Below, piece after piece: positions 27,158 through 36,444 of a DNA stretch of 64,000 bases (its first letter is position 1; each line of letters starts with the position of its first letter). This stretch comes from [Leptolyngbya] sp. PCC 7376 (lineage in GTDB: Bacteria; Cyanobacteriota; Cyanobacteriia; Cyanobacteriales; MRBY01): the NCBI RefSeq assembly GCF_000316605.1, contig NC_019683.1, forward strand, positions 4,572,036-4,636,035, given 5' to 3'. The position numbers were made by a program, and so were the translations under genes. The notes under the pieces were generated by a model. It saw nothing but the letters and a program-made list of their open reading frames with translations. It was not told the origin of the DNA and ran no database searches.

Positions 27158-28588
27158 ATGGCAAAAGCAAAGACGGTTCATGTTTGTCGAGAGTGTGGTG
27201 CTGAAGCGCGACAGTGGTTCGGAAAATGTCCGAGCTGTGGAGTTTATGGATCACTACAGGAAGAAATTCGCGAAAAAGCAACTTCCTCTGGAGTAAATCG
27301 CAGTTGGCACAATAAACCTTCAGCGAGCAAAAGGAAATCTGCAACGCCAAAGCCACGAGTTGCACTGAAGTTTAATCAGATTGATACGAGTCAACAGTTA
27401 CGGTTTGGTTCAGGTTATGGGGAGCTGGATCGGGTGCTCGGTGGTGGGATTGTGCCGGGTTCTCTGGTGTTAATCGGTGGTGACCCGGGTATTGGAAAAT
27501 CAACGCTGTTGTTGCAGGTTGCTTATCAGCTTAGCGAAAATTTACCGCGCATTCTCTATGTGTCGGCAGAGGAATCTGGTCAACAGATAAAATTACGGGG
27601 CGATCGCCTCAAATCAGCGGAGGATAATCCTGAGGAAAATCTCTATATTCTGACGGAAACTGGCCTCGAAACAATTTTGTCGGAGCTGGAAACACTACGG
27701 CCTCAAGTGGCGGTGATCGATAGTATCCAGACGTTATATTATTCGTCCCTCAGTTCTGCACCCGGTTCAGTGTCCCAGGTAAGAGAATGTACGTCAGCTC
27801 TGATGCAGGTAGCAAAGCGGGAAAATATTACGCTCTTTATTGTGGGTCACGTCACAAAAGAGGGGGCGATCGCCGGGCCGAGAGTTTTAGAGCATTTAGT
27901 AGATACGGTGCTTTATTTTGAGGGCGATCGCTATGCTTCTCACCGATTATTACGGTCAGTGAAAAATCGTTTTGGAGCAACCCATGAAGTCGGCATTTTT
28001 GAAATGTGCGAGCAAGGTTTAGAAGAGGTCTTAAATCCTTCAGCATTATTCCTCGGCAATCGCGAAGAAGAAACCCCTGGCACTGCAACGGTTGTCGCTT
28101 GCGAAGGAACTCGCCCATTATTAGTGGAATTGCAGGCATTAGTTAGTCCCACCAGTTATTCTTCCCCAAGGCGCTCCACAACTGGCGTGGACTATTCTCG
28201 GCTCCAGCAAATTTTGGCTGTCCTCGAAAAGCGGGTTGGTATTCCCCTTTCAAAATTAGATGCTTATGTCGCAGCGGCAGGGGGATTAACGGTCTCAGAG
28301 CCCGCCGTTGATTTAGGGATGGCAGTGGCATTAGTCGCAAGTTTCCGTGATCGCATGGTAGATCCAAAAACAATTTTGGTCGGAGAGGTGGGTTTAGGGG
28401 GACAAGTCCGTCCGGTGTCACACCTTGAAACTCGTCTCAAAGAAGCAAAAAAACTAGGGTTTACGCGAGCCATTATCCCAAAGGGACAAAAACTTTCTGA
28501 GGAGAATTTGGGAATTGATTTAGTGCCTGTTGGTCGTGTGCTGGATGCAATTGTGGCGGCTCTGCCAACAGCTTCTAAACAAAATTAG
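27158..28588 (+). CDS. radA: DNA repair protein RadA
   Basis: 476 residues. An N-terminal zinc finger (CRECG, then CPSCG), RecA-like Walker A GGDPGIGKST, the RadA-specific KNRFG (VKNRFGATHEVG) and a C-terminal Lon-like domain (GLTVSEPAVDLGMAVAL) are all present. It acts in branch migration and recombinational repair. It diverges from rpaB and converges with the diguanylate cyclase gene, leaving 7 bp between stop codons. Confidence 0.96.
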   Translation: MAKAKTVHVCRECGAEARQWFGKCPSCGVYGSLQEEIREKATSSGVNRSWHNKPSASKRKSATPKPRVALKFNQIDTSQQLRFGSGYGELDRVLGGGIVPGSLVLIGGDPGIGKSTLLLQVAYQLSENLPRILYVSAEESGQQIKLRGDRLKSAEDNPEENLYILTETGLETILSELETLRPQVAVIDSIQTLYYSSLSSAPGSVSQVRECTSALMQVAKRENITLFIVGHVTKEGAIAGPRVLEHLVDTVLYFEGDRYASHRLLRSVKNRFGATHEVGIFEMCEQGLEEVLNPSALFLGNREEETPGTATVVACEGTRPLLVELQALVSPTSYSSPRRSTTGVDYSRLQQILAVLEKRVGIPLSKLDAYVAAAGGLTVSEPAVDLGMAVALVASFRDRMVDPKTILVGEVGLGGQVRPVSHLETRLKEAKKLGFTRAIIPKGQKLSEENLGIDLVPVGRVLDAIVAALPTASKQN

Positions 28589-28595
28589 TACAGCA

Positions 28596-30092
28596 TTAAT
28601 CTTTAAATATCGCCTGATTGCGACCCGCAGCTTTAGCGGAATAGAGAGCTTGATCAGCATTATCAATTAATTGCTCATAATTACCCGTTTGCGTCGGAAT
28701 AGTTATCCCAACGCCAGCGCTAATGGTCACCACAGACGCTGTGGGTGATTTGGAATGGGGAAGTTTAAGATTTTCGATAGCCTCAACAAGATCATTGGCG
28801 ATCGCCTGGGCGTAGGACTCAGTGGAATCAGGGAGAAGCAATACAAATTCTTCGCCGCCATATCTTGCCGCCATATCCGTTGTCCGTCGTGCCGCAACAG
28901 CAATCACCTTTGAGATCCGTTGCAAACAAATATCTCCCTGCAAGTGACCATAAAAATCGTTATAGGCTTTGAAATGGTCAATATCAATAAAAACGAGTGC
29001 TAAAGGTGTTTGCTTCCGCAAGGCTCTGCCCCATTCTTTTTCAAGGGTGAGATCAAACATTCGACGATTAGGGATACTCGTCAGCGAATCAATGTATGAC
29101 AGTTTTTTGAGCTGATTATTGAGCTGTAGAATGCGGTGTTGGGCTTGTTGCAAGTGGGTAATCTTTTGACGAAATTTCCCCAAAAACCACATGGCGATCG
29201 CCAAGAGTAATGCCAATGCAATCCCAAAAATGAGGATCAATTCGGCAATAATATTTTGGTCAGGAATACCATAGGATTTTGATAACTGTAACTCCGCAGC
29301 GACAAGTGCTTGCCAGAGAGCGACAGTAACTACAATGCCTGAGACCCCCGCCACCATCGGCAAAAATAGTAATGGGAGCTGACGCAATCTCCGGAGACTG
29401 ATATGCAAGATTACGACAACGAGTAATAGCCCCACCAAGATAAAGCCAATCGATGTATGGAGCGCCATATGGGTTAACTGTGCCCAACCGTAGGCTGTTT
29501 TTACACCAGACAAATAGCCAAGCAAGGCAACAAAGCCTAGACCCATTACTGAGGCCCCAAAAGTAGAGGCGAAAAAGACAAAATTCAGTGTCAGTTTACG
29601 GCGAAGAATGAGGAGAATTGATAAACCACTCAGGCAAAAATTCAAAGCTGTGTTGGGTGCCATTCGACCTGGATGGGAGGTGGCGACATCAATGTAATGA
29701 TCGATAAAGAATTCATCGATGCCAAAATCCATCTGAAAAATATATTGGGTCAAAGTCAAAAAGCCTAGCAGCAAGGTTGAGCTGCCACAAACTTTGGCGA
29801 TCGCCTGCTTTTGGTAGTTGAGTGCCCACAATGACAGACTGATCAAGCAAAATCCCAAGGCCGTATTAAACTGCATCGGCACATAGGCTGGACTAATCTG
29901 AATTAAACGAGGGTAGCGAGCAAACCAACCCACCATCACCATCATGCTCAGCAGGAATAGGATTGCAGCTCCCACATTCACCAGCAGCTTACTAGGGGAA
30001 TCGACACCTTTCACCATGTCCAAAAACTTAGTTAAAGGTGTGAAACCCCTACGAGCCTGAGGCTTACCTTTATTTTTTGCAAGTTGTGGCAT
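28596..30092 (-). CDS. Membrane diguanylate cyclase (GGDEF)
   Basis: 498 residues from the ATG at 30092. The N-terminal ~290 residues form about eight membrane helices of no named family. A short coiled coil leads to a GGDEF domain with DSLTSIPNRRMF, DIDHFKAYND and the active-site GGEEF. An RxxD inhibitory site (RTTD) lies five residues before it, so product inhibition is expected. It makes cyclic di-GMP. Its ATG overlaps the stop codon of a 35-residue membrane ORF (TGATG), suggesting coupled translation. Confidence 0.88.
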   Translation of the reverse strand: MPQLAKNKGKPQARRGFTPLTKFLDMVKGVDSPSKLLVNVGAAILFLLSMMVMVGWFARYPRLIQISPAYVPMQFNTALGFCLISLSLWALNYQKQAIAKVCGSSTLLLGFLTLTQYIFQMDFGIDEFFIDHYIDVATSHPGRMAPNTALNFCLSGLSILLILRRKLTLNFVFFASTFGASVMGLGFVALLGYLSGVKTAYGWAQLTHMALHTSIGFILVGLLLVVVILHISLRRLRQLPLLFLPMVAGVSGIVVTVALWQALVAAELQLSKSYGIPDQNIIAELILIFGIALALLLAIAMWFLGKFRQKITHLQQAQHRILQLNNQLKKLSYIDSLTSIPNRRMFDLTLEKEWGRALRKQTPLALVFIDIDHFKAYNDFYGHLQGDICLQRISKVIAVAARRTTDMAARYGGEEFVLLLPDSTESYAQAIANDLVEAIENLKLPHSKSPTASVVTISAGVGITIPTQTGNYEQLIDNADQALYSAKAAGRNQAIFKD

Positions 30093-30199
30093 CAATCATC
30101 ATCAGCATTCATCGCGGTCGTTCCTTGAAAGAGCATAAACAAACCGCTGCCAACGATTAGTAAAGCGGAAATACCCATCGCAATATCTAGAATTTCCAT
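30092..30199 (-). CDS. 35-residue single-helix membrane protein coupled to the diguanylate cyclase
   Basis: The ORF reads from an ATG at 30199 to a TGA sharing one base with the cyclase start. One hydrophobic helix (about residues 5-24: IAMGISALLIVGSGLFMLF) is followed by a short acidic tail ending in three Asp. I recognise no family; it does not match PsaM, PetN, PetL or PsbX as I recall them. The overlap makes it more likely to be translated than a random ORF of this size. Confidence 0.5.
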   Translation of the reverse strand: MEILDIAMGISALLIVGSGLFMLFQGTTAMNADDD

Positions 30200-30271
30200 A
30201 GTCGTTAATTTTAAATATTTTTAATAAATATTTTTACAATTTGGGCTGGTTAATTTTAGTCGAAAAAAAAT

Positions 30272-30601
30272 TTAGGACGATTCCCCAGATGCAGTTTCTT
30301 CATCTGGTGCTAGCAAAGACTTAATCCCTAATAACAACAGTCCTATGGCAATCATGCCAAATACAGCCGTTGCCATAGTACAAATACCCATCAGGAGTGT
30401 CCTTACTGTAATGGCAATTCTCATGGCAACAGTATTCCCTGTGGGGGGATTATTTGCGAAATTGATAATGACATTACGTGTGACAAGGTAAGCGGCAAAG
30501 GACATGCTGCCGGCAACGGCTGTCCCAGTCCAGCAGCGTAAGGGACTGGGTAAGACTTCTGGGATTTCTTCTTGTTTGGAATCGGTGATTTCGTCGTTCA
30601 T
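30272..30601 (-). CDS. DUF3082 membrane protein
   Basis: 109 residues with two membrane segments (about 27-47 and 65-95). SPLRCWTGTAVAGSMSFAAY and the long C-terminal helix are typical of the cyanobacterial DUF3082 family, whose function is unknown. It is followed 72 bp later by the small membrane ORF and then the diguanylate cyclase, all on the minus strand. Confidence 0.7.
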   Translation of the reverse strand: MNDEITDSKQEEIPEVLPSPLRCWTGTAVAGSMSFAAYLVTRNVIINFANNPPTGNTVAMRIAITVRTLLMGICTMATAVFGMIAIGLLLLGIKSLLAPDEETASGESS

Positions 30602-30665
30602 AGGGCAGGGAACCGCTCAAGTTTATTTTCGTGCAGCTATTTTACGATCCCCTGTGGCGATCGCC

Positions 30666-31328
30666 CTACATAGCAGACTCATCGGAACCAGTATCTGTCG
30701 CCTCAGTTTCCGATTCAGTCATGCCGTCTTCTTCCAAGTTTTGTGGTGCTGAGCCACCTTGAATAAAACCAAACTCTGCAAACTCTTCCATCAATACCTG
30801 CTGCTGAATTTCGATCATTGTGGGAGTGACTTCTTCACCAAACAACTGCATCGAACGTTGGGTCAGCTGCGGATAAATTTCAGCGGTTTTCTGGCCAGTG
30901 GGTGTTTTATAAAAAGCGATTAAATCAGCGAGTTCTGGCTCTGAAAAATATTCGTCATAAAGCTTCAGATCAATCTCCTGTTGGACAGCAACGAAGTCAA
31001 TTTTTTCCTGCATCAAGGTATACATCCGATCCATGATGCGCGCAAAGGTTTCATCGAATACTGCGGTCATGGCAGGGTCAGCGTCTTCTCCAAATAAGCC
31101 TTGACTCATCACGCTGGCTTGTTCTTGCATCTGGCTCATCATAATGTCGAGCACTTGGGTCGCATTTTCGTCGCGTTTGGTGAGCACTCGTAATTCATCG
31201 ATCAAAGCCAATTTTTCCGCCGAGATAGTTTCAGGGTGAATCGGTTCGGATTCGGCAAAGACGCTAATTGGTGCCAGGGAAACAGAAAGGGCGATCGCCG
31301 TGGACGCGAAGAAAGATTTCAACATCAT
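30666..31328 (-). CDS. Secreted DUF2059 protein
   Basis: 220 residues with a signal peptide (cleavage expected after VFA, residue ~25). The helical region EYFSEPELADLIAFYKTPTGQKTAEIYPQL (read in two parts) is the DUF2059 signature. The C-terminus is acidic and Ser/Thr/Glu-rich. Function is unknown; periplasmic location is expected. Confidence 0.75.
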   Translation of the reverse strand: MMLKSFFASTAIALSVSLAPISVFAESEPIHPETISAEKLALIDELRVLTKRDENATQVLDIMMSQMQEQASVMSQGLFGEDADPAMTAVFDETFARIMDRMYTLMQEKIDFVAVQQEIDLKLYDEYFSEPELADLIAFYKTPTGQKTAEIYPQLTQRSMQLFGEEVTPTMIEIQQQVLMEEFAEFGFIQGGSAPQNLEEDGMTESETEATDTGSDESAM

Positions 31329-31354
31329 TTTTTAAAGGAAAGACTATTACTGTT

Positions 31355-32278
31355 TTACACAACTTCAGGGGGAGCCGGGGTTGCTACGGAATGTTTTGTG
31401 ATTTCGATATAAATATGTTCGAGCTGGACAGGCTGCCGAGAAATAGAGTCGAGGGGAATCCCGTCAAAAATATCGAGAATTTCTTTGAGTTCAAGTTGGT
31501 CGGGTAACCAAAAAGCTAAGTCCCCGCCATAATTTCGTTTCGTAAATCCAGCTGCCTCTCCTCGGGTGATCGCCGCATCTTCTGCATCGGTGCGAAGCAA
31601 CACAATTTCTTTGGCGGGAATCATTTTGCGTAGCTCTGGCAAGGTTCCCTCGGCAACAATTTGACCACCTTTCAGGACTCCGATTCGTTGGCATAATCGT
31701 TCTGCTTCATCCAGAAGATGGGTTGTCAGCAAAATCGTCATACCGTCGGCACGCAATTGTTGGATTAAAGCCCAGATGTCATAGCGGGTTTCGATATCGA
31801 GTCCGGTGGTCGGTTCATCAAGGATCAATAGTTGCGGATTATGCACTAATGCCACAGCCACATTCATCCGCCGTTGCATTCCACCACTCAGAGATTCAAC
31901 TGGAGAATTGCGGCGATCGCCTAACCCCACCGCATCCAAACAATAATCAATACGCTTGTCACAATTTTTGCCGCGAATCCCATAGATTTTGGCAAAAAAT
32001 CGGAGATTTTCGGCACAACTCAGAGTTTTATATAGGAGATTTTCTTGGGGGGCTACACCAATAATTTTTTTTGTTGCTTCGGAAACCGACTGACCCGCAA
32101 TCCGAATTTCACCGCGATCGCCCTTGAGTAAATTGCAGAGAATATTGATTGTGGTGGTTTTCCCTGCACCATTTGGCCCCAACAAACCATAAATCTCTCC
32201 GGCTTGGATATGCAGCGTTAAGCCTTTGAGGACCTGTCGTTTACCGTAGGTTTTTTGAAGGTTATTAATCTCTAACAT
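31355..32278 (-). CDS. ABC-2 type transporter ATP-binding protein
   Basis: 307 residues from the ATG at 32278. Walker A GPNGAGKTT, signature LSGGMQRR, Walker B LLILDEPTTGLD and H-loop LTTHLLDEA are intact. The C-terminal ~80 residues are typical of drug/polysaccharide/Na+ type ABC-2 ATPases. No permease adjoins it in this window. A diverged fragment of a sister gene lies at 33640-33818. Confidence 0.8.
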   Translation of the reverse strand: MLEINNLQKTYGKRQVLKGLTLHIQAGEIYGLLGPNGAGKTTTINILCNLLKGDRGEIRIAGQSVSEATKKIIGVAPQENLLYKTLSCAENLRFFAKIYGIRGKNCDKRIDYCLDAVGLGDRRNSPVESLSGGMQRRMNVAVALVHNPQLLILDEPTTGLDIETRYDIWALIQQLRADGMTILLTTHLLDEAERLCQRIGVLKGGQIVAEGTLPELRKMIPAKEIVLLRTDAEDAAITRGEAAGFTKRNYGGDLAFWLPDQLELKEILDIFDGIPLDSISRQPVQLEHIYIEITKHSVATPAPPEVV

Positions 32279-32436
32279 CAATGCTCACTAGAAGATCCTA
32301 CGGTTAGTCTAGCGTCTACTCTTCAAGCATTAACCAACTTATTTCCTCCAAGTCCAATCGATAAAAGCGACATTCCTGTAGACATGCGATGAGTTATCGC
32401 TCCTTCATTTGAGTTTGGAACCGCCATCAAATAATT

Positions 32437-32464
32437 AACCCCTACAAAAGATCTTGCAGGGGTT
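32437..32464 (-). terminator. Terminator-like hairpin after the FGE-family gene
   Basis: An 11-bp stem with one G-T pair (AACCCCTGCAA with TTGTAGGGGTT) follows the minus-strand gene by about 60 bases. The following sequence is AT-rich but lacks a long T-run. Confidence 0.55.
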
Positions 32465-32521
32465 GCGATGAAGACTAATTTTCGATCGGCTTCATCCAGA
32501 ATTTAAGATTATCGACTTGGT

Positions 32522-33346
32522 CTATGCCATCGCAGTGGACGAGCAGGCAATTCGAAAACCAATGGCATCGGATTTATCGTCCTGAGCATGGGTGTCACGG
32601 AAAGCAGACCGACAGCCCCAGGAAATAAAATCCCAAGCGCCGCCACGTAGAACTCTTAGCTCACTAGAATTCGTAACGGGAGTTTGATTTCTAGGCGTTT
32701 CGTAGTTATCTTCCCAGCTGTCTTCACACCATTCCTGAACATTTCCATGCATGTCGTACAGCCCAAAATCATTAGGGGGATATTGACCGACTTCAGTTGT
32801 TCCAGCCAACCCAGGTATTAGCCATTTAGCGACTGTTATTGCCACATCAGCTACATAACCTTGCATCAAGTTCCCCTGTTGCTTTGTGAGTTCATCGCCA
32901 AAAGAATATTGAGTATCTGCTCCTGCACGGCAAGCATATTCCCATTCCGCCTCACTTAACAGGCGATATTTTCGGCCACTCTGCTCAGAAAGTTTTTGGC
33001 AGAAAGCTTGGGCATCATCCCAACTTACTCGCTCAACTGGATGGAAACCACCTTTTTTGAATTTGGATGGATTTATGCCCATTACCGCTTCATATTGCGA
33101 CTGGGTTACCAAATATTGACCGAGATAGAACGCCTCAGTTATCTCAACCTGATGCTGAGGGTATTCATTAACACCAGCATCAGAGCTGCCCATCATGAAG
33201 CTTCCTTTAGGGATCCGGATCATATCGAGCTTCACTCCATCCCCTAAATCCTCAGTAAAAGATTGAGGTAACTCATCCCGAAATTCCAAGCTTTTAGAAA
33301 TAGCTGGACTCTCTTGTTCTGGGTGGTTCAGTCTGAGTTGAAGCAT
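32522..33346 (-). CDS. Formylglycine-generating-enzyme-like (SUMF1/FGE-sulfatase domain) protein
   Basis: 274 residues. Family motifs are IPKGSFMMGSS, HPVERVSWDDAQAFC, YRLLSEAEWEYACRAG, FGLYDMHGNVQEWCED and VLRGGAWDF, ending with IGFRIA. Family members either oxidise Cys to formylglycine in sulfatases or act as iron-dependent or binding modules. No sulfatase gene is nearby, so the role is open. Confidence 0.85.
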   Translation of the reverse strand: MLQLRLNHPEQESPAISKSLEFRDELPQSFTEDLGDGVKLDMIRIPKGSFMMGSSDAGVNEYPQHQVEITEAFYLGQYLVTQSQYEAVMGINPSKFKKGGFHPVERVSWDDAQAFCQKLSEQSGRKYRLLSEAEWEYACRAGADTQYSFGDELTKQQGNLMQGYVADVAITVAKWLIPGLAGTTEVGQYPPNDFGLYDMHGNVQEWCEDSWEDNYETPRNQTPVTNSSELRVLRGGAWDFISWGCRSAFRDTHAQDDKSDAIGFRIACSSTAMA

Positions 33347-33639
33347 GATTTCACCTAGGTAGATATTCTCTACTACCTAGTATCTAATGTTGATACAAAA
33401 TTCATAAGTGAAATCACTGAATTTTTAAGCTTGTCTTTATGATCGTGAAATATCTTTTCAGAAAAAATACTGAATGATTTATGAATGTTTCATGAATATT
33501 TTTTTTGAAGGTTAAAAGATCAAAGCCCTACTGAAAATCCTTCTGTGATAATTACCTTGCCCATCAGTTTCAGTACCGAAAAATATCTGGCAATCAAAAT
33601 CCGAAGCTTTATCTTTTATCATCTCGATAGCTTGATTGC

Positions 33640-33818
33640 TGAGAATAGAGGCGATCGCCCAGCTCTACTGCCTCCAAACAATAATCCATACGTTTGTTAC
33701 AGTTCTTGCCGCGTAGACCATAGATTTTCGCGAAGAACCGCAGATTTTCGGCACAGCTCAGGGTTTTGTAAAGGAGATTTTCTTGGGGCACAACACCAAT
33801 ATTTTCTGAGAGTTTCAA
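33640..33818 (-). pseudogene. Fragment of an ABC-2 ATPase gene
   Basis: About 55 residues (IGVVPQENLLYKTLSCAENL, then RFFAKIYGLRGKN and CLEAVELGDR) match the Q-loop region of the intact ATPase at 31355-32278 at roughly 80 percent. Walker A, signature and Walker B are all missing. The differences are spread evenly, so this is a remnant of an old paralog, not a recent copy. It abuts the IS1-type element. Confidence 0.8.
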
Positions 33819-33826
33819 GTAAGTAA

Positions 33827-34602
33827 TGCTATAGCAAAATGGAGTGAGTCGTTTCCTTGGAAGTCTCGCTATGACAATTCACTGCCCCCAATGTAATGCT
33901 CAAGACATCATCAAAAGTGGATTCGCTAAAAATCGTCAACGATTTAAGTGTAATCAGTGCAATTATCAATTTACAAGCTTTTCTAAAGAGCGGGGCAAGC
34001 CTCTCTGGATGAAATTAGAAGCTGTATTGATGTATATGAGTGGTATGTCCATGAATGCGACAGCCAAGATTCTCGGTGTATCAGCTCAATCAGTGCTCAA
34101 TTGGGTAAGAGATTTCGGTGAAGCCAATTATGAAAAGCCCACTCCTGAGTCTGCTGTCGTGGTGGAGCTAGATGAGCTATGGCATTTTATCCAAGAGAAA
34201 AAAACAAACTTTGGGTCTGGAAAGCATATGACCGTAATACTGGGCGACTCATTGACTGGGAATTGGGAAGTCGTGATAGTCGAACTTTAGGTCATTTACT
34301 AGAGCGGTTCTCGCAATGGCAAATCACTGTCTATTGCACCGATAATTGGAAACCCTATCAACAGCTATTAGAGAATCACCCAGATGCTTTTCATGTCATT
34401 AGCAAGAAAGAGACAATAGCAATTGAGAGAAACAACTCAGACAATCGCCATTGGTTTGCTCGGTTTCATCGCAGGACGAAGGTCGTCTCTAAATCAAAAC
34501 ACATGGTGGACTTGAGCATGGCACTGTTTGCGAAATTTAGAGTGAATGGAAGTATTGAGCTACTGCGCAATTGGCGTTTAACATTACTCTCTTGAAACTC
34601 TC
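33827..34602 (+). mobile_element. IS1-family insertion sequence
   Basis: The transposase occupies almost the whole stretch. The left boundary is placed near tatagcaaaatggagtg. The right boundary is where the IS630 fragment begins, near 34602. I could not match the two ends as inverted repeats, so the ends may be eroded. Confidence 0.65.
33871..34595 (+). CDS. IS1-family transposase made by -1 frameshifting (InsAB')
   Basis: Two overlapping frames. The first, starting at the ATG at 33871, has a zinc finger (CPQCNAQ, CNQCNYQF) and a helix-turn-helix. The second, in the -1 frame, carries the DDE part (WVWKAYDRNTGRLIDWELG, CTDNWKPY, ERNNSDNRHWFARFHRRTKV). The frames meet at a run of seven A at 34198-34204 (gagaaaaaaac), a classical slippery site. 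The fused protein would be about 240 residues and looks complete. Confidence 0.85.
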
Positions 34603-34936
34603 TTTTTTTCTAGTGAAACCTATCTTCTTCAACATTCTGGAGATGGTACGACGACTCACTTCACCAGGCCACAGCTCTGCCATTTCTGCTTGGGTTTTGT
34701 CTGCATGCTGTTGCACAAAGCTTTTGAATACTTCCAAGTCTGTGATTTTATGACCATAGCCTTTCTGATACCCTGTTTTCGCGCTGTAGCTCCCTGTTTC
34801 TTCTAAACATTGTTTCCAAAGGTAAAGACTATTGCGACCAATATTGAACATTTCACAGACATCTTTTTTGGGGATACCTCGCTCCACGGCAGCAAGAGCT
34901 TTACAACGTAGGTCCTCGCTATAAGCAACTGGCATT
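34603..34936 (-). pseudogene. IS630-family transposase, N-terminal fragment
   Basis: From the ATG at 34936 it reads MPVAYSEDLRCKALAAVERG and on to KKIGFTRKK, the helix-turn-helix half of an IS630 transposase. It stops at the A-run where the frameshift to the catalytic half should occur. The DDE domain is lost, so it is inactive. Confidence 0.8.
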
Positions 34937-34987
34937 TTTACTTCACACAACTCCCATACTACTCCCTCAACCAACTGGCCATTGCTA
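34603..34987 (-). mobile_element. Truncated IS630-family element
   Basis: The right end is intact: read inward it begins TAGCAATGGCCAGTTGG, next to a TA target. The element covers the transposase start but is cut at about 34603 by the IS1 element. Confidence 0.65.
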
Positions 34988-34998
34988 TAGATGCCATT

Positions 34999-35097
34999 TA
35001 TAGCAGTCGCCAGATAGATTAAACTCCATAATGGTTTTGCAGACAGACTCAGAATTGAGGTTCACATGACGTATTAAACTAAATGGCTACTGCTATA
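34999..35097. mobile_element. ~99-bp MITE with IS630-type ends
   Basis: Ends TATAGCAGTCGCCA (34999-35012) and TGGCTACTGCTATA (35084-35097) are inverse complements with one mismatch, and weaker matching extends about ten bases inward. Both start with TATAGCA, as do the ends of the adjacent IS630 elements. There is no coding capacity, so it would be moved in trans. Confidence 0.6.
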
Positions 35098-35327
35098 TCT
35101 GCTGGCTTAGCTCGCTTACGACGAAGGTGGTTGGCAGAGGTTTGAGCAAACTTATGACACCATTGGCGGATAGTTTCATAAGTGATATCAATGCCGCGGT
35201 ATTGCATCATCTTTTGGACATCGCGGTAGCTCAAGGGAAATGTGTAGTAGAGCCAGATGCAATGGCAGATGATCTCGCTGGGATAGCGATGTCTTTTGTA
35301 GCAATGATTCATTGACTCATCTGACAA
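35098..35327 (-). pseudogene. IS6-family transposase, N-terminal fragment
   Basis: About 75 residues: HRYPSEIICHCIWLYYTF, LSYRDVQKMMQYRGIDITYE and TIRQWCHKF, the N-terminus of IS6/IS26 transposases. The DDE domain is missing. The last residues of the open frame come from the adjoining MITE. Confidence 0.8.
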
Positions 35328-35368
35328 AATCCTTGTCGTGAAAACCTTTCACTTAACTTGACAGTGCC
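35098..35368 (-). mobile_element. Truncated IS6-family element
   Basis: The right terminus is intact at 35347-35368 and reads inward GGCACTGTCAAGTTAAGTG, an IS6/IS26-like end. A transposase fragment follows. The other end was lost where the MITE now sits. Confidence 0.7.
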
Positions 35369-35497
35369 GCTTTTATGCCTTGGTTGGGAGTTTTCGGACT
35401 AATGTCTTGGGTTTTAAGTCGCGAACTCAATGCTCTCAATCTGGGTGATAATTTAGCGATAGGCCTTCGTCTCGAATGGCAACGGGGATGGCTACTA

Positions 35498-36444
35498 TAG
35501 CAGGCAAGGAGTGGGTTAAGACAGAATAGGATAGAAGCAATAAACATAGATGCCATGCCTGCTCCCCATAGTCTTGATTTACGCCTAAAAGCTGTTGCCG
35601 CCTTCGATAAAGGTGAACGAAAAAGTGATATCTGTCGCTTCTTTGGTATTAGCCGAAATACGCTAGACCTGTGGCTGAAACGACGAGAGAAAATCGGTTC
35701 AGTCGCTCCGAAGACAGATTACCGTCGAGGCCCTCAACCGAAGATTAATGATCTAGATGCTTTTCGTGCTTTTGCAGAGAAATATGGGCATCTAACCCAG
35801 AAGGAAATGGCGGAGAAATGGCCAGAGTCTATTAGTGATGCATCCAGACGTGAAGCTCTACGGAAAATTGAATTTACTCGAAAAAAAAGACCTATCGATA
35901 TCAAGAGAGAGATAAAGAATTAGAAAAAGCATTTGTGGCACAACTGAAGCAGTATGTCCAAGAACGACTCGTATATATCGATGAAAGTGGATTTGATAAT
36001 ACCTTAGATTATGGGTATGGCTACTGCCATAAGTCAGAGAGGTTTATCGCAGAGAAGTTAGGTCATCGTACAGAACGAGTTAGCGTGATTGGAGGATGGC
36101 GAGAGGGAGAGCAGATAGCACCGATGGTATTTGAGGGCTATGCCAACAGCGCCTTAGTTTGCCAATGGGTAGAGGATTGCTTAGTGCCAGAGTTGATTCC
36201 GGGTCAAATTATTATTCTGGATAATGCCAGTGTTCATCCAAAGGAAAGAATACAAACATTGGTGGCGAAGGCAGGATGTGAAGTGATATTTTTGCCACCC
36301 TACTCACCACACCTGAACAAGATAGAGAAGTTTTGGGGGAGGTTAAAGAAGGAGGTAAGTAAGCTCATCAAGAAGACTGAGGATTTGTTCGATGCCATCA
36401 GAATAGCCTTCTGTTCTATGTCCTAACCTTCTCCTTCGCTGCTA
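35498..36444 (+). mobile_element. Complete IS630-family insertion sequence (947 bp)
   Basis: The left end TAGCAGGCAAGGAG and the right end (inverse complement) TAGCAGCGAAGGAG match well for about 25 bases. TA flanks both sides (35496-35497 and 36445-36446), the usual IS630/Tc1 target duplication. The interior encodes one frameshifted transposase. It interrupts the FecCD permease remnant. Confidence 0.88.
35555..36426 (+). CDS. IS630-family transposase made by -1 frameshifting
   Basis: The first frame (from the ATG at 35555) has the helix-turn-helix half: [19 protein letters not shown] and [13 protein letters not shown]. The second, in the -1 frame, has the DDE part: [20 protein letters not shown] and [20 protein letters not shown], giving D, D and E. 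They join at eight A at 35881-35888, where -1 slippage yields [18 protein letters not shown], typical family sequence. The fused product would be about 290 residues and looks functional. Confidence 0.88.
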
